Notes: generated by a model not told the origin, from the letters alone. A DNA stretch of 64,000 nucleotides from Rhodocyclaceae bacterium (GCA_026417115.1 JAOADW010000046.1:16856-80855), one strand, 5' to 3'. Positions 19,609 through 29,566 are shown, numbered from the stretch's first letter. Numbers and translations: made by a program.

Positions 19609-19619
19609 GGAAGTCTTGA

Positions 19620-19696
19620 CGCGGGGTGGAGCAGTCTGGCAGCTCGTCGGGCTCATAACCCGAAGGTCGAAGGTTCAAATCCTTCCCCCGCAACCA
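19620..19696 (+). tRNA. initiator tRNA-fMet (anticodon CAU)
   Basis: A 77-nt cloverleaf with encoded CCA. Initiator hallmarks are present: an unpaired C1-A72 end (CGCGGGG ... CCCCGCAACCA), three G-C pairs in the anticodon stem (CGGG/CCCG) around CTCATAA, and the D-arm GAGCAGTCTGGCAGCTC. It differs from the E. coli initiator only at a few stem positions. It is transcribed as a single gene from its own promoter and ends at a strong terminator. Confidence 0.97.
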
Positions 19697-19702
19697 TTGT
19701 CG

Positions 19703-19732
19703 AAAGCCGCCCCTTACTGGCGGCTTTTTTCT
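19703..19732 (+). terminator. intrinsic terminator after tRNA-fMet
   Basis: AAAGCCGCC, a 7-nt loop and GGCGGC, followed by a run of six T. This is a classic rho-independent terminator six bases downstream of the tRNA CCA. Confidence 0.9.
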
Positions 19733-19754
19733 TTGCGCCTAAAGCTTAGCGCAG

Positions 19755-20228
19755 TCATTGACCGCGAGGCGCCTTTTCCAAGCCCTGGATACGGTCTCCG
19801 GCGGCCAGACTTCGGCGGGCAAACCAGCCAAGATTCATCTCGAGCGCAAAACGCACCGGCGATCTAGCGCAATGATTGGCTTCCGAAAACGGCTGCATGT
19901 CCGCGATATTGACGATCGTTCCATCGTCCTCGAGGAAGGCCACGGACAAGGGGATAGCGGTGTTTTTCATCCACATGCAATGGCGCGCCTTTTCCGGAAA
20001 GACGAAGAGCATCCCGCGCTGCGGCGGCAACTGTTGGCGGAACATCAGGCCATTGACGCGGCTTGCCATCGTCGCCGCAACTTCTGCTTCGATGCGATGA
20101 ATGCCTGCGGCAAGCTCGAGGGTCGGCAGCGCCGTCCCTTGCGCTCGGGCGACGAGCGAAACGGCGTAAAGGACGAAGAGCATCGCTCTTCGAGGGCGAA
20201 TGAGTTTGCGTATCACCTGCTTCATCAT
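19755..20228 (-). CDS. DUF192 family exported protein
   Basis: The protein has 157 residues counted from the ATG at 20228, which has GGAG 8 nt upstream. The N-terminus (MMKQVIRKLIRPRRAMLFVLYAVSLVARAQG) is a basic stretch plus hydrophobic core, probably a signal peptide cut near ARA-QG. The DUF192 core is clear: VNGLMFRQQLPPQRGMLFVF, CMWMKNTAIPLSVAFLE, and IVNIADMQPFS. The molecular function of this small family is unknown. It is a single gene. Confidence 0.85.
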   Translation of the reverse strand: MMKQVIRKLIRPRRAMLFVLYAVSLVARAQGTALPTLELAAGIHRIEAEVAATMASRVNGLMFRQQLPPQRGMLFVFPEKARHCMWMKNTAIPLSVAFLEDDGTIVNIADMQPFSEANHCARSPVRFALEMNLGWFARRSLAAGDRIQGLEKAPRGQ

Positions 20229-20724
20229 CTGAAAAGCTCCACACACGTCGGCTCGGTCAGCCGCACTCGCCAAGCGTTTGCGTAACCCCTCCAAGCGAGG
20301 AGGGGCAATGGCCAGGCGTATCAGGGGTCGTCGCGGCTAGCCGATTCTCCTTGACGGATTTCGAAGCGACCAGTTCTTGCCCGCATGGATTTCGGCTTCC
20401 GGCCACCCCGCGGTATTTTCGTGCGAAAACGAATCGGCGCGCGCAGCCTGCAAAGTTTGTGCTTGGTCAAAAGAAAAAAATTGCCGGATCGATGCCATCA
20501 TCATGCCGCGCTCTGACAGACTCGCCTGGGTTTTTCTCCACCTGCGTCCATAGCGCCTTGGCATGCCGAGGGCGCAGGCGGCGATTCTCGCTGCCAGACA
20601 TCGACGGCTTTCGGCTACGGCAGGCCTCATTTGTCGGGCGCATGCATGCTGCATGCAGCTCCTGATGCGCGCCGAGGAACTCGACACGCAGAGACTTGTA
20701 GCTCCCAGGGCCTGTCTCAAGGAG
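20229..20724. other. non-coding gap between the DUF192 gene and aceK
   Basis: About 500 nt. The only frame of note is a minus-strand ORF (20337-20504, 55 codons starting with three consecutive ATGs, MMMASIRQFFSFDQAQ), without a good ribosome-binding site and with no family I know. No terminator for aceK and no RNA gene was seen. Confidence 0.4.
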
Positions 20725-22521
20725 TCAGCCCGAAACGCCAGAGCCATACCGCCTGCAGAACCGTATTTCTTCGGGATAGGGAAAGAAGTCGCGCATCATG
20801 CCGCGCCGGATGTCCTCTTGGGCCTGTTGCCAGAATGCGACGTCGAGCAAGTCGGCATGATGCTTCATGAAGTAGTGGCGGATCTTTGGCGAGGCAAGCA
20901 AAAAGGTGGCGAACTCCTCGGGGAAAACATCGTTTTTCCCCACCGAGTACCAGGGTTCTCCCGCAAGCTCGGCATCGGGATATGGCGGCGGCGGAATGCG
21001 CCGGAAATTGCAGTCGGTCATGAACTCGATTTCGTCATAATCATAGAAGACGACACGGCCATAGCGGGTGACGCCGAAATTCTTCCAGAGCATGTCGCCA
21101 GGAAAGATATTGGCGCTCGCCAGTTCGCGAATCGCATTCCCATATTCGATGACGGCTTGTTCGACGAGATCGTCGCGCCCTTTCTTTTCCATGCGCTCCA
21201 GATAGAGATTGAGCGGCTCCATGCGCCGCTCGATGTAGAGATGTTGGATGACGAGATCGCGGCCATCTTCTTCGAGTTGCGAGGGAATCTCGCGTCGCAA
21301 TTCGGCCACAAGCTCCGGCGCAAAGCGATCCTTTGGCAGCGCAACCTGGGAAAACTCCAGCGTATCCGCGAGTCTGCCCACGCGATCGATCTGCTTGACG
21401 AGTTGATACTTGCGCCTCACCGTCGCATGATCGACCTCTTTCGAAGCGCCGAAACGATCCTTGATGACCTTGAAGACATAGGGATAGGACGGCAAAGTAA
21501 ACACTAGCATCACGAGCCCTTTGATGCCCGGCGCAAGCACGAAGCGATCGGCCGAATGGTGCAGATGTGAGATCAAGCCGCGATAAAACGAGGTTTTTCC
21601 TTGCTTGCCAAGTCCCAAGATCGTATAGAGCTCGGCGCGCGGCTTGTGCGGCATCAACGAGCGCAAGAATTGCACATAGTTGGCCGGCACCGGCATGTCG
21701 ACCATGAAGTATGCCCGCGAGAGCGAGAACAAGAGACTGATCCAGCCAGGATCCAGCAACAGGCAATCGAGCGTCAGTTTTCCCTCTCGGTCATGCAGGA
21801 CGGGCACGACGAAAGGAAATTCTTGTGCGCCATTGACGACCTTACCGACGACATAGGCCGCCTTGTTGCGATAGAACGCGGAATTGAGCACCTGGATCTG
21901 AAGGTTTTCCTCCGCTTCGGGAAGGTCCTCGAAATGCTCGGCGATGGCGCGCAACACGAAGCCAATGTCGCGCTCGAGATCCGCGAAGGGACGCCGCCAG
22001 CCGAAATCGAGAAAAAGCCGTTTCAGCACCTCGCGCACCTCGCCGCTTTGGGGGTAGTAGCAGCGGTAGGCAGGGGGATCGGATTCGATGTATTCAGTGG
22101 AAATCGCCGGTCGCACGAAGATGAAATCGTTATGGAAATAGGTGCGATGCAAAATGCGGCAAAAGACCGAGTTGAAAAAGGTTTCGGCCAGCTCGGGCTG
22201 CTTATGATCCGTCAATAGCCCAATGTAATAGAGCTTCGCTTGCTGCCAGACGGCGTCGTCGATGGTTTCTGCGGCGAAGTCGCGATGCAAACGGGTCACC
22301 GTCTCGGCAACGCGCTCGTCGTAGAATTGGATGCGCTCGCGCACCGCCTGCTGGAGGGCAACCCAGTCGCCACGCTCGAAAAATACCTTGGCTTGCGCCG
22401 AGGCGGCGCGAAACAGTCGGTAGTGCTTGTCAAAGCCCTCCAATAAGGTCGTCGCGATGCGATAAGCTTGTCGCAAAGCATCTTTTCCGATGCCATCGAT
22501 GAGCCGCACCGACATGTCCAT
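20725..22521 (-). CDS. aceK: isocitrate dehydrogenase kinase/phosphatase
   Basis: AceK phosphorylates and dephosphorylates isocitrate dehydrogenase to split carbon between the TCA cycle and the glyoxylate shunt. The start at MDMSVRLIDGIGKDA (AGGA five bases upstream) gives 598 residues, slightly above the E. coli length. The kinase-like domain is recognisable by PSYPYVFKVIKDRFGASKEV (ATP-binding lysine), NIFPGDMLWKNFGVT and VVFYDYDEIEFM (metal-binding Asp). In enterobacteria aceK follows aceBA. Here it is alone and divergent from its substrate gene icd, an arrangement that pairs enzyme and modifier. Confidence 0.95.
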   Translation of the reverse strand: MDMSVRLIDGIGKDALRQAYRIATTLLEGFDKHYRLFRAASAQAKVFFERGDWVALQQAVRERIQFYDERVAETVTRLHRDFAAETIDDAVWQQAKLYYIGLLTDHKQPELAETFFNSVFCRILHRTYFHNDFIFVRPAISTEYIESDPPAYRCYYPQSGEVREVLKRLFLDFGWRRPFADLERDIGFVLRAIAEHFEDLPEAEENLQIQVLNSAFYRNKAAYVVGKVVNGAQEFPFVVPVLHDREGKLTLDCLLLDPGWISLLFSLSRAYFMVDMPVPANYVQFLRSLMPHKPRAELYTILGLGKQGKTSFYRGLISHLHHSADRFVLAPGIKGLVMLVFTLPSYPYVFKVIKDRFGASKEVDHATVRRKYQLVKQIDRVGRLADTLEFSQVALPKDRFAPELVAELRREIPSQLEEDGRDLVIQHLYIERRMEPLNLYLERMEKKGRDDLVEQAVIEYGNAIRELASANIFPGDMLWKNFGVTRYGRVVFYDYDEIEFMTDCNFRRIPPPPYPDAELAGEPWYSVGKNDVFPEEFATFLLASPKIRHYFMKHHADLLDVAFWQQAQEDIRRGMMRDFFPYPEEIRFCRRYGSGVSG

Positions 22522-22563
22522 TTGGTTCCTCACCCCTCGTTTTTCGCACGATCATAGCATCCG

Positions 22564-22581
22564 AACCCCTCGGCAGGGGTT
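22564..22581. repeat. 7-bp inverted repeat in the aceK/icd intergenic region
   Basis: AACCCCT-CGGC-AGGGGTT is a perfect 7-bp inverted repeat with a 4-nt centre. It lies just upstream of the icd -35 box and upstream of aceK on the other strand. It could be an operator for both genes or a hairpin. No family can be assigned. Confidence 0.4.
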
Positions 22582-22584
22582 TGG

Positions 22585-22612
22585 TTGATAAAATCGATTT
22601 CATGGGTAATAA
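22585..22612 (+). promoter_or_regulatory. predicted sigma70 promoter of icd
   Basis: TTGATA (22585-22590), 16 bp, TAATAA (22607-22612), placing the start about 30 nt before the icd ATG. Confidence 0.5.
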
Positions 22613-22648
22613 AAATCTCGTCAACCACTCAACACGCTTGGAGCAGGC

Positions 22649-23893
22649 ATGAGCACGTCCCACATCAAAGTACCGGTCACGGGCGAAAAGATCATCCATG
22701 GCCAGCCCACCCCCGATAACCCCATCATTCCCTACATCGAGGGCGATGGCATCGGCGTCGACATCACGCCGGTGATGATCAAGGTGGTCGATGCCGCCGT
22801 CGCCAAGGCCTATGGCGGCAAACGCAAGATTGCTTGGATGGAAGTCTATGCCGGCGAGAAAGCCACGCGCCTCTATGGCCCCGATGTGTGGCTGCCCGAG
22901 GAAACGCTCGCGGCGCTCAAAGAATATTCGGTCGCGATCAAGGGCCCCATGACCACGCCGGTCGGCGGCGGCATCCGCTCGCTCAACGTCGCGTTGCGGC
23001 AAGAGCTCGATCTTTATCAATGCGTGCGGCCCGTGCGTTACTTCAAGGGAGTGCCCTCGCCCTTGAAGGATCCCACGAAAACCGACATGGTGATCTTCCG
23101 CGAAAACACCGAAGATATCTATGCCGGCATCGAATGGCCCGCCCAATCGGAAGGCGCGAAAAAGGTGATCGATTTCCTGCAAAAGGAAATGGGGGTGAAA
23201 AAAATCCGCTTTCCGTCCACCTCCGGCATCGGCGTCAAGCCCGTCTCTCAGGAAGGGACGGAGCGGCTCGTGCGCGCCGCGATCAAATACGCGATCGCCA
23301 ACGACAGAAAGAGCATCACCCTCGTCCATAAGGGCAACATCATGAAATTCACCGAGGGCGCCTTTCGCGACTGGGGCTATGCGCTCGCGCGCAACGAATT
23401 CGGTGCGAAGCCGATCGATGGCGGCCCGTGGTGCTCCTTCAAGAATCCGCAAACCGGCCGCGAAATCGTGATCAAGGACGTGATCGCGGACGCCTTCTTG
23501 CAGCAAATCCTGCTCCGCCCGGAAGATTACGACGTCATCGCCACGCTCAACCTCAACGGCGACTACATTTCCGATGCGCTCGCCGCGCAAGTGGGAGGAA
23601 TCGGCATCGCTCCTGGCGCCAATATTTCGGATCATTACGCCGTGTTCGAAGCCACGCATGGGACGGCACCCAAATATGCGGGCCTCGACAAGGTCAATCC
23701 CGGTTCGCTGATTCTTTCGGCCGAGATGATGCTGCGCCATCTGGGCTGGCGCGAGGCCGCCGATCTGATCATCAAAAGCATGGAGGCAACGATCCAGGAC
23801 AAGATCGTGACCTACGACTTCGCGCGCCTCATGGAGGGCGCCAAAGAAGTCAAGTGCTCGGAGTTCGGGCAGGCAATGATCGAAAGGATGTAA
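22649..23893 (+). CDS. icd: NADP-dependent isocitrate dehydrogenase
   Basis: This 414-residue Icd of the E. coli type makes 2-oxoglutarate, CO2 and NADPH from isocitrate. The substrate loop [17 protein letters not shown] contains Ser111, equivalent to the serine that AceK phosphorylates. [15 protein letters not shown] and the NADP-binding [20 protein letters not shown] are intact. GGAG lies five bases before the ATG. The presence of the serine and of aceK next door argues that phospho-control operates. A strong terminator follows. Confidence 0.97.
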   Translation: MSTSHIKVPVTGEKIIHGQPTPDNPIIPYIEGDGIGVDITPVMIKVVDAAVAKAYGGKRKIAWMEVYAGEKATRLYGPDVWLPEETLAALKEYSVAIKGPMTTPVGGGIRSLNVALRQELDLYQCVRPVRYFKGVPSPLKDPTKTDMVIFRENTEDIYAGIEWPAQSEGAKKVIDFLQKEMGVKKIRFPSTSGIGVKPVSQEGTERLVRAAIKYAIANDRKSITLVHKGNIMKFTEGAFRDWGYALARNEFGAKPIDGGPWCSFKNPQTGREIVIKDVIADAFLQQILLRPEDYDVIATLNLNGDYISDALAAQVGGIGIAPGANISDHYAVFEATHGTAPKYAGLDKVNPGSLILSAEMMLRHLGWREAADLIIKSMEATIQDKIVTYDFARLMEGAKEVKCSEFGQAMIERM

Positions 23894-23912
23894 GCCGTCC
23901 TACCCCAAAACG

Positions 23913-23942
23913 AAAGCCCCGCGCATGCGCGGGGCTTTTTTT
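23913..23942 (+). terminator. intrinsic terminator after icd
   Basis: AAAGCCCCGCGC-ATGC-type palindrome (AAAGCCCCGCGCATGCGCGGGGC) followed by seven T. It lies between the convergent icd and cold-shock genes and could act on both strands, although the T-run is stronger in the icd direction. Confidence 0.9.
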
Positions 23943-23977
23943 GGCAGCTGCGGTGTCATGCCGCACGCCAAGAATCC

Positions 23978-24181
23978 TCAAAGGCGCTGGATGTTGGAAG
24001 CCTGCTTGCCCTTTGGCCCTTGCACGACTTCGAAACTCACTTTTTCGCCTTCCTTCAGGGTCTTGAATCCCTGCATGTTGATGGCGGAAAAATGCGCGAA
24101 CAAATCCTCCGATCCATCATCTGGCGTGATGAAACCAAAGCCCTTCGCATCGTTGAACCATTTGACGGTACCCGTTGCCAT
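23978..24181 (-). CDS. CspA-family cold-shock protein
   Basis: This 67-residue single cold-shock domain binds single-stranded RNA and DNA and melts mRNA structure. RNP1 (KGFGFI) and RNP2 (DLFAHF) are present, as are the starting [16 protein letters not shown] and the ending [21 protein letters not shown] precedes the ATG. A promoter about 165 nt upstream implies a long 5' leader, as in cold-inducible csp genes. Confidence 0.96.
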   Translation of the reverse strand: MATGTVKWFNDAKGFGFITPDDGSEDLFAHFSAINMQGFKTLKEGEKVSFEVVQGPKGKQASNIQRL

Positions 24182-24352
24182 AACACCTCTACCTCAAAGA
24201 ATGATGTGACACATACCCGGGCGCGCGCATCAGCCCGTCCGGCGACATGTTTGCGTTGCAAGTTCCGGACAACGGCTGCGCCCAAACGGTCGTAGAGGTT
24301 TCCGCTGCCGTTCGGGGGGTCGCTGGGCGAAGCTTGAACCAAACACGCATGC

Positions 24353-24381
24353 CTTTTACGCAGTTTCCCCAAACTCGTCAA
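24353..24381 (-). promoter_or_regulatory. predicted sigma70 promoter of the cold-shock gene
   Basis: On the minus strand, TTGACG (24381-24376), 17 bp, TAAAAG (24358-24353). The start near 24346 gives a leader of about 165 nt, close to the length known for E. coli cspA. Confidence 0.6.
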
Positions 24382-24391
24382 CCCATTTTTT

Positions 24392-24406
24392 TATTGCGAC
24401 GCAATA
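24392..24406. repeat. perfect palindrome upstream of the cspA promoter
   Basis: TATTGCG-A-CGCAATA, 7-bp arms around one base, begins 11 bp upstream of the cspA -35 box. It could be an operator or an up-element-like structure. No regulator is assigned. Confidence 0.35.
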
Positions 24407-24674
24407 TCAGAAAAGGCTTGCGCCAGCCAGGGAGGACGGCCCCGTGCACCCGAGAAAACGTTGTTCAATTCTCTCTACGACGGACGCGCGTGAAGTCCTG
24501 GACGATCGTCACGTCTGTCCAGGGGCTGTCCTCTGATCCCTCGCGTTTCCCGAAGCGCAACGGAGCTCGCCCGGTAAGGCGCCCTCTTCTTTGCCGCGCC
24601 CTCGCGTGCGAAGCAGCCTTCGGCCAGCCAAGAACGAGGAAGATTCCCTCTTTTTTTGTCGGCTGGCGAAACCA

Positions 24675-24702
24675 TTGCCTGCTTCAGGATTCGCATTACA
24701 AT
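24675..24702 (+). promoter_or_regulatory. predicted sigma70 promoter of clpS-clpA
   Basis: TTGCCT (24675-24680), 16 bp, TACAAT (24697-24702). The -10 box ends only six bases before the clpS ATG, so transcription would start at or beside the start codon. Confidence 0.5.
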
Positions 24703-24708
24703 CAAATC

Positions 24709-25029
24709 ATGGTGAGTCCGAAACATGCGCCCACCCACCCCAGCACGACGCTCGTGCCGGAACGCGAGCGTCTCGAGCCGCCTCGTCTTTACAAGGTCGT
24801 CTTGCTCAACGATGACTACACGCCGATGGATTTCGTCGTCGTCGTGTTGCAGAAGTTTTTTCATATGAGCCGCGAACGCGCCACCAAGATCATGCTCAAC
24901 GTCCATCACCACGGGCGGGGCGTCTGTGGCGTCTATCCGCGCGATTTGGCCGCCACCAAGGTTGAACAAGTGACGGCGTTCGCCCGTCAACATCAGCATC
25001 CGCTCGCTTGCGTGATGGAAGAAAACTGA
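24709..25029 (+). CDS. clpS: ATP-dependent Clp protease adaptor ClpS
   Basis: ClpS delivers N-degron substrates to ClpAP. The 106-residue protein starts [11 protein letters not shown]. It contains the hallmark [21 protein letters not shown] (N-degron pocket Asp-Asp) and [22 protein letters not shown]. Many ClpS proteins are the same length. There is no ribosome-binding site close to the ATG; the nearest AGGA is about 20 nt away and overlaps the promoter spacer. clpA follows after 11 nt. Confidence 0.95.
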   Translation: MVSPKHAPTHPSTTLVPERERLEPPRLYKVVLLNDDYTPMDFVVVVLQKFFHMSRERATKIMLNVHHHGRGVCGVYPRDLAATKVEQVTAFARQHQHPLACVMEEN

Positions 25030-25040
25030 AAGGGAAAGCA

Positions 25041-27320
25041 ATGATCGCCCAGGAACTCGAAGTCAGTCTGCACATGGCCTTCGTCGAGGCGCGTCAGAAG
25101 CGCCACGAGTTCATCACGGTCGAGCATTTGCTTTTGGCGTTGCTCGACAACCCTACGGCCGCCGAGGTGCTGCGCGCCTGTGGCGCCAACCTCGAAGAGC
25201 TACGCCGAGAAATCACGCAATTCATCGAACAACACACCCCCATCGTCCCCGGCCATGGCGAGATCGACACGCAGCCGACTCTTGGTTTTCAGCGCGTGAT
25301 CCAGCGCGCGATCCTGCACGTCCAGTCATCGGGCAAAAAAGAAGTCACGGGCGCCAACGTGCTCGTCGCCATCTTTGGCGAAAAGGACTCGCACGCCGTC
25401 TTTTTCCTTCACAAGCAAGGCATTACTCGCCTCGACGTCGTCAATTACATTTCCCACGGGGTGACGAAGACGCCGCAATCGACGGGCAAGTCCGAAGAGC
25501 AGCAAGAACAGGAAAGCGAGGCGGCAAACACCCATAGCGCGCTCGATGCATTCACGCAAAACCTCAACCAACTCGCCTTGACGGGCAAGATCGACCCCCT
25601 GATCGGCCGCGAAAAAGAAATCGAACGCGTGATCCAAACGCTCTGTCGCCGGCGCAAAAACAACCCTCTGCTGGTGGGGGAAGCCGGCGTGGGCAAGACC
25701 GCGATCGCCGAAGGGCTGGCGCGCCGCATCGTCGAAGGACGCGTGCCCGAGATACTTGCCCATGCCACCGTCTACTCGCTCGACATGGGGGCTTTGCTTG
25801 CCGGCACGAAGTATCGGGGGGATTTCGAGCAGCGTTTGAAAGCCGTGATCAAGCAATTGGCCGACGATGCCGGCGCGATCCTGTTCATCGATGAGATCCA
25901 TACCTTGATCGGCGCGGGTGCGGCCTCCGGCGGCACCCTTGACGCCTCGAATTTGCTGAAACCGGCGTTGGCTTCTGGCGCCCTCCGCTGCATTGGCGCG
26001 ACCACCTACCACGAATTTCGCGGCGTTTTCGAAAAGGATCATGCGCTCTCGCGTCGCTTTCAAAAGATCGATGTCGAGGAACCCACGGTCGAGGAGACGA
26101 TTTCGATCCTGAAGGGACTCAAAAGCCGTTTCGAAGAGCATCATGGCATCAAGTATTCAAACGCGGCGATCATCAACGCTGCCGAATTGGCAGCCAAATA
26201 CATCACCGATCGCCATCTCCCCGACAAAGCGATCGACGTCCTCGACGAGGCAGGCGCAGCACAACGGATATTGCCCAAATCGAAGCAGAAAAAAGTCATT
26301 GGCAAGCACGAGGTGGAAGAGGTCGTCGCCAAAATGGCGCGCATTCCGCCACGGCACGTGTCGGCCGACGATCGCACCGCGCTCAAGAATCTCGAGCGTG
26401 ATCTCAAGAGCGTGGTCTTTGGCCAAGATGCGGCGATCGAGGCGCTCGCCCGCGCCATCAAAATGTCCCGCGCCGGTTTGGGCAACCCTGGCAAGCCCAT
26501 CGGCAGCTTCTTGTTCTCTGGGCCCACGGGCGTAGGTAAAACGGAAGTTGCCCGCCAGCTCGCTTATTGCCTGGGTATCGAGCTCATCCGCTTCGACATG
26601 TCCGAATACATGGAGCGCCATGCCGTCTCCCGGCTCATCGGCGCGCCCCCGGGCTACGTCGGTTTCGATCAAGGCGGATTGTTGACCGAAGCCGTGACGA
26701 AAAAACCGCACGCGGTATTGCTGCTCGACGAGATCGAAAAAGCCCATCCCGACATCTTCAACATCCTGCTGCAGGTCATGGATCATGGCACCCTGACCGA
26801 CAACAATGGACGCAAGGCCGATTTCCGCAACGTCATCATCATCATGACGACAAACGCCGGCGCCGAGGCCATGCAGAAGACGAGCATCGGCTTTACGACG
26901 AGCAAGGCCCCTGGCGATGAGATGGCGGACATCAAACGCATGTTCTCGCCGGAATTCCGCAATCGCCTGGATGCCGTGATTTCGTTCAAGCCCCTTGATA
27001 CCGAAATCATCTTGCGCGTCGTCGACAAGTTCCTCATGCAACTCGAAGCACAGCTCCATGAGAAGAAGGTCGATGCCCTCTTCACCGACCGGCTGCGCGC
27101 TTGGCTCGCAGAAAAAGGCTTCGATCCTTTGATGGGGGCACGGCCGATGGCGCGGCTGATCCAAGACACGATCCGTGCCGCCTTGGCCGACGAGCTCCTC
27201 TTCGGACGCCTGCAAAACGGCGGGCGGGTCACGATCGACCTTTCCGAGGACGAGCGCATCAGCCTTTCCTTCCCCGACGAAGAAAAAGCGTCGGCATCCC
27301 TCGATGCCGCGACGGAGTAA
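25041..27320 (+). CDS. clpA: ATP-dependent Clp protease ATP-binding subunit ClpA
   Basis: ClpA unfolds proteins and feeds them to ClpP. The start at [14 protein letters not shown] (AAGGGAAAG upstream) gives 759 residues. The N-domain repeats are followed by AAA+ module 1 with GEAGVGKT (about 213) and module 2 with GPTGVGKT (about 493). Walker B sites are ILFIDEIHT and [11 protein letters not shown]. The IGL-type ClpP-docking loop reads SIGF in [10 protein letters not shown]. It is co-transcribed with its adaptor clpS. Confidence 0.97.
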   Translation: MIAQELEVSLHMAFVEARQKRHEFITVEHLLLALLDNPTAAEVLRACGANLEELRREITQFIEQHTPIVPGHGEIDTQPTLGFQRVIQRAILHVQSSGKKEVTGANVLVAIFGEKDSHAVFFLHKQGITRLDVVNYISHGVTKTPQSTGKSEEQQEQESEAANTHSALDAFTQNLNQLALTGKIDPLIGREKEIERVIQTLCRRRKNNPLLVGEAGVGKTAIAEGLARRIVEGRVPEILAHATVYSLDMGALLAGTKYRGDFEQRLKAVIKQLADDAGAILFIDEIHTLIGAGAASGGTLDASNLLKPALASGALRCIGATTYHEFRGVFEKDHALSRRFQKIDVEEPTVEETISILKGLKSRFEEHHGIKYSNAAIINAAELAAKYITDRHLPDKAIDVLDEAGAAQRILPKSKQKKVIGKHEVEEVVAKMARIPPRHVSADDRTALKNLERDLKSVVFGQDAAIEALARAIKMSRAGLGNPGKPIGSFLFSGPTGVGKTEVARQLAYCLGIELIRFDMSEYMERHAVSRLIGAPPGYVGFDQGGLLTEAVTKKPHAVLLLDEIEKAHPDIFNILLQVMDHGTLTDNNGRKADFRNVIIIMTTNAGAEAMQKTSIGFTTSKAPGDEMADIKRMFSPEFRNRLDAVISFKPLDTEIILRVVDKFLMQLEAQLHEKKVDALFTDRLRAWLAEKGFDPLMGARPMARLIQDTIRAALADELLFGRLQNGGRVTIDLSEDERISLSFPDEEKASASLDAATE

Positions 27321-27392
27321 ACCGCGCCTCCTGGAGGGCCGACAGACTCGTCCGGTTCGATCGCCCAACCCTCTGCCCAGAAGCACGCACCC

Positions 27393-27881
27393 ATGACGGA
27401 ATTTTCTACCTGCGAGCTTTCCGATGCGCATGGCGACGCGGTGCGCATCGCTGCCCCGATCTTTCGCTCCTTTGGCGGACTCAGCCGTTTCTGGGGCGAG
27501 ATCGCGACCCTCAAGCTCTACGAGGACAATGGGCTCGTGCGCGAAATGCTTGCCGAAAACGGGAACGGACGCGTGCTGGTCGTCGATGGAGGCGGCAGCC
27601 TGCGCTGTGCGCTTTTAGGAGATCGCCTTGCGCAAATGGCCGTGGATAATGGGTGGGCGGGTGTCGTCGTCTGGGGCTGCATACGTGACGTCGAAGCCAT
27701 CGCGCGCCTGCCCTTGGGTGTGCTGGCGCTCGCGCCTCACCCGCGGAGGACGGTCAAGAAGAGCCTCGGCGAACGCCAAATTCCCGTCGAATTCGCCGGC
27801 ATCGTTTTCCGCCCCGGCGAATGGCTCTATGCCGATGCCGACGGCCTCCTCGTTTCCTCGCAACGCCTGACCTCGAAATGA
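27393..27881 (+). CDS. rraA: RraA-family protein (RNase E inhibitor / HMG aldolase-like)
   Basis: The 162-residue protein matches the short RraA type: [14 protein letters not shown] at the N-terminus, [39 protein letters not shown] in the middle. E. coli RraA binds and inhibits RNase E. Closely related proteins are class II 4-hydroxy-4-methyl-2-oxoglutarate aldolases, and the G-x-x-R-D site needed for aldolase metal binding (GCIRD) is present, so both readings are open. It lies 72 nt after clpA. Confidence 0.87.
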   Translation: MTEFSTCELSDAHGDAVRIAAPIFRSFGGLSRFWGEIATLKLYEDNGLVREMLAENGNGRVLVVDGGGSLRCALLGDRLAQMAVDNGWAGVVVWGCIRDVEAIARLPLGVLALAPHPRRTVKKSLGERQIPVEFAGIVFRPGEWLYADADGLLVSSQRLTSK

Positions 27882-28105
27882 GGCCGATGCCTGGCTAGGC
27901 GGCGTCATCGGCAGCCTTGGCGGGCGGCAATCCTTCCCCCCGATTCCGCTACGCGTGAGAGATCCCTCGACAGCGTTCGGGTTCCCCAGGGATCTTTTCC
28001 GTTTTGCAGCGAGTGGCCATCCCCTTTTGTCCGAGGCCACTTTTGCCTTCCTGCAGCGAAAGCCGCGAGCGCCGGCCCGTTCAATAAAAAGATTCTATCT
28101 TATGT

Positions 28106-28117
28106 CTTATATAAGAT
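28106..28117. promoter_or_regulatory. palindromic operator candidate upstream of aceA
   Basis: TCTTATATAAGA is a perfect 12-bp palindrome directly upstream of the aceA -35 box. A partial copy (ATCTTATG) is adjacent on its left. A version with one mismatch, TCTTCTATAAGA, lies upstream of aceB at 33001-33012. Confidence 0.55.
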
Positions 28118-28120
28118 ACT

Positions 28121-28148
28121 TGTTGCTGCGCAAAAGTATGCCTATACT
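28121..28148 (+). promoter_or_regulatory. predicted sigma70 promoter of aceA
   Basis: TTGTTG (28121-28126), 16 bp, TATACT (28143-28148), giving a start about 25 nt upstream of the ATG. Confidence 0.5.
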
Positions 28149-28179
28149 TGCGCTACCTCTACTTCACGGAGCTGAAGCC

Positions 28180-29490
28180 ATGAACTCTCGTCAAGAACAA
28201 ATCGCCGCGATCGAAAAAGACTGGGCCGAAAATCCCCGCTGGCGGGGCGTCAAGCGCCCCTATAGCGCAGCAGACGTCGTCAGGCTGCGCGGCTCATTGC
28301 AAATCGAATACACGCTAGCCCGCCGAGGCGCCGAAAAGCTTTGGCGCCTCCTGAATGGGGAAGCGAAAAAGGGGTATGTCAACGCCTTTGGCGCCATCAC
28401 TGCGGGCCAGGCCATGCAACAAGCAAAAGCCGGCCTCGAAGCAGTCTATCTTTCTGGCTGGCAGGTCGCCGCCGACGGCAATACCTCGGAGACGATGTAT
28501 CCCGACCAGTCGCTTTATGCCTATGACTCGGTGCCGACCATGGTGCGCCGCATCAACAACACATTCAAACGCGCCGACGAAATCCAATGGGCGCGCGGCA
28601 TCAACCCGGGTGACGAGAAGTTCATCGATTATTTCCTTCCCATCGTCGCTGATGCCGAAGCGGGTTTTGGCGGTGTCCTCAACGCGTTCGAATTGATGAA
28701 GAACATGATTGCGGCGGGCGCCGCGGGTGTCCATTTCGAAGACCAGTTGGCTGCGGTCAAGAAATGCGGCCACATGGGAGGCAAGGTATTGGTGCCGACG
28801 CAGGAGGCGATCGAAAAACTCGTCGCAGCGCGTTTGGCCGCCGATGTGATGGGCGTTCCCACGATCGTGTTGGCGCGCACCGACGCCGAGGCCGCGAATC
28901 TGCTGACCTCTGATCACGACGAGCGCGATCGGCCATTTCTCACCGGCGAACGCACGCAAGAGGGCTTTTTCCGCGTCAAGAACGGTCTGGAACAGGCGAT
29001 CAGCCGCGGCGTTTCTTATGCTCCCTACGCCGATTTGGTCTGGTGCGAAACGGGCACGCCCGACCTGGGCTTTGCGCGCGAATTCGCCCAAGCCGTGCAT
29101 GAAAAATACCCCGGCAAGCTGTTGGCCTACAACTGCTCGCCGTCCTTCAACTGGAAGAAAAACCTCGACATGAAGACCATTGCCGAGTTCCAAGATCGGC
29201 TCTCGGAAATGGGCTATAAGTATCAGTTCATCACGCTCGCCGGCATCCATATCAACTGGTACAACACGTTCATGTTTGCCTATCGGTATGCGCGGGGAGA
29301 AGGCATGAAGCATTACGTCGAGATGGTGCAAGAACCGGAGTTCGCCGCGCGCGAACTCGGGTATACCTTCGTCTCCCACCAGCAAGAAGTAGGCGCCGGC
29401 TACTTCGATGACGTCACCACCGTGATCCAGGGCGGAAGCTCGAACGTCAAGGCGCTCACGGGGTCGACCGAAGAAGCCCAGTTCCACTGA
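28180..29490 (+). CDS. aceA: isocitrate lyase
   Basis: AceA cleaves isocitrate to glyoxylate and succinate, the first step of the glyoxylate shunt. The start at [18 protein letters not shown] (GGAG upstream) gives 436 residues, similar to E. coli. The catalytic [14 protein letters not shown] loop (Cys base), [14 protein letters not shown] and [13 protein letters not shown] are intact. The track frame begins much earlier, but that stretch contains the promoter. It is monocistronic, with a terminator after the stop. Confidence 0.97.
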   Translation: MNSRQEQIAAIEKDWAENPRWRGVKRPYSAADVVRLRGSLQIEYTLARRGAEKLWRLLNGEAKKGYVNAFGAITAGQAMQQAKAGLEAVYLSGWQVAADGNTSETMYPDQSLYAYDSVPTMVRRINNTFKRADEIQWARGINPGDEKFIDYFLPIVADAEAGFGGVLNAFELMKNMIAAGAAGVHFEDQLAAVKKCGHMGGKVLVPTQEAIEKLVAARLAADVMGVPTIVLARTDAEAANLLTSDHDERDRPFLTGERTQEGFFRVKNGLEQAISRGVSYAPYADLVWCETGTPDLGFAREFAQAVHEKYPGKLLAYNCSPSFNWKKNLDMKTIAEFQDRLSEMGYKYQFITLAGIHINWYNTFMFAYRYARGEGMKHYVEMVQEPEFAARELGYTFVSHQQEVGAGYFDDVTTVIQGGSSNVKALTGSTEEAQFH

Positions 29491-29520
29491 AGCAACGATA
29501 ACCCTCGCCCACGAGGGAGT

Positions 29521-29566
29521 GGAGAAAGCCAAGGCCGCCCTGCCCTGCGGTCTTGGCTTCTCTTTT
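29521..29566 (+). terminator. probable terminator after aceA
   Basis: GAGAAAGCCAAGGCCGC ... GCGGTCTTGGCTTCTC forms a long stem with one or two internal mismatches, followed by TTTTC. The T-run is short. Confidence 0.65.

Larger units (their letters stand above)
19179..19619. other. gap between rfbD and tRNA-fMet holding IS debris
   Basis: About 440 nt without an intact gene. The left part encodes a transposase-like C-terminus (listed separately). Next is a C-terminal non-coding tract containing ATTTGCACAACTTGACACA, which resembles the ends of IS256-type elements. The last 40 nt hold the tRNA promoter. The rest shows nothing I recognise. Confidence 0.5.
24182..24708. other. divergent cspA/clpS intergenic region
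   Basis: About 530 nt. The left part is the long cspA leader, next comes the cspA promoter (24353-24381), then a 15-bp palindrome. The right end carries the clpS promoter. The middle, about 24410-24670, shows nothing recognisable. The track frame starting at 24247 is only the upstream extension of clpS. Confidence 0.5.

Noticed and set aside
22430-23740. 436-aa minus-strand ORF
   Set aside because: Antisense to icd; codon-position shadow of a highly expressed gene.
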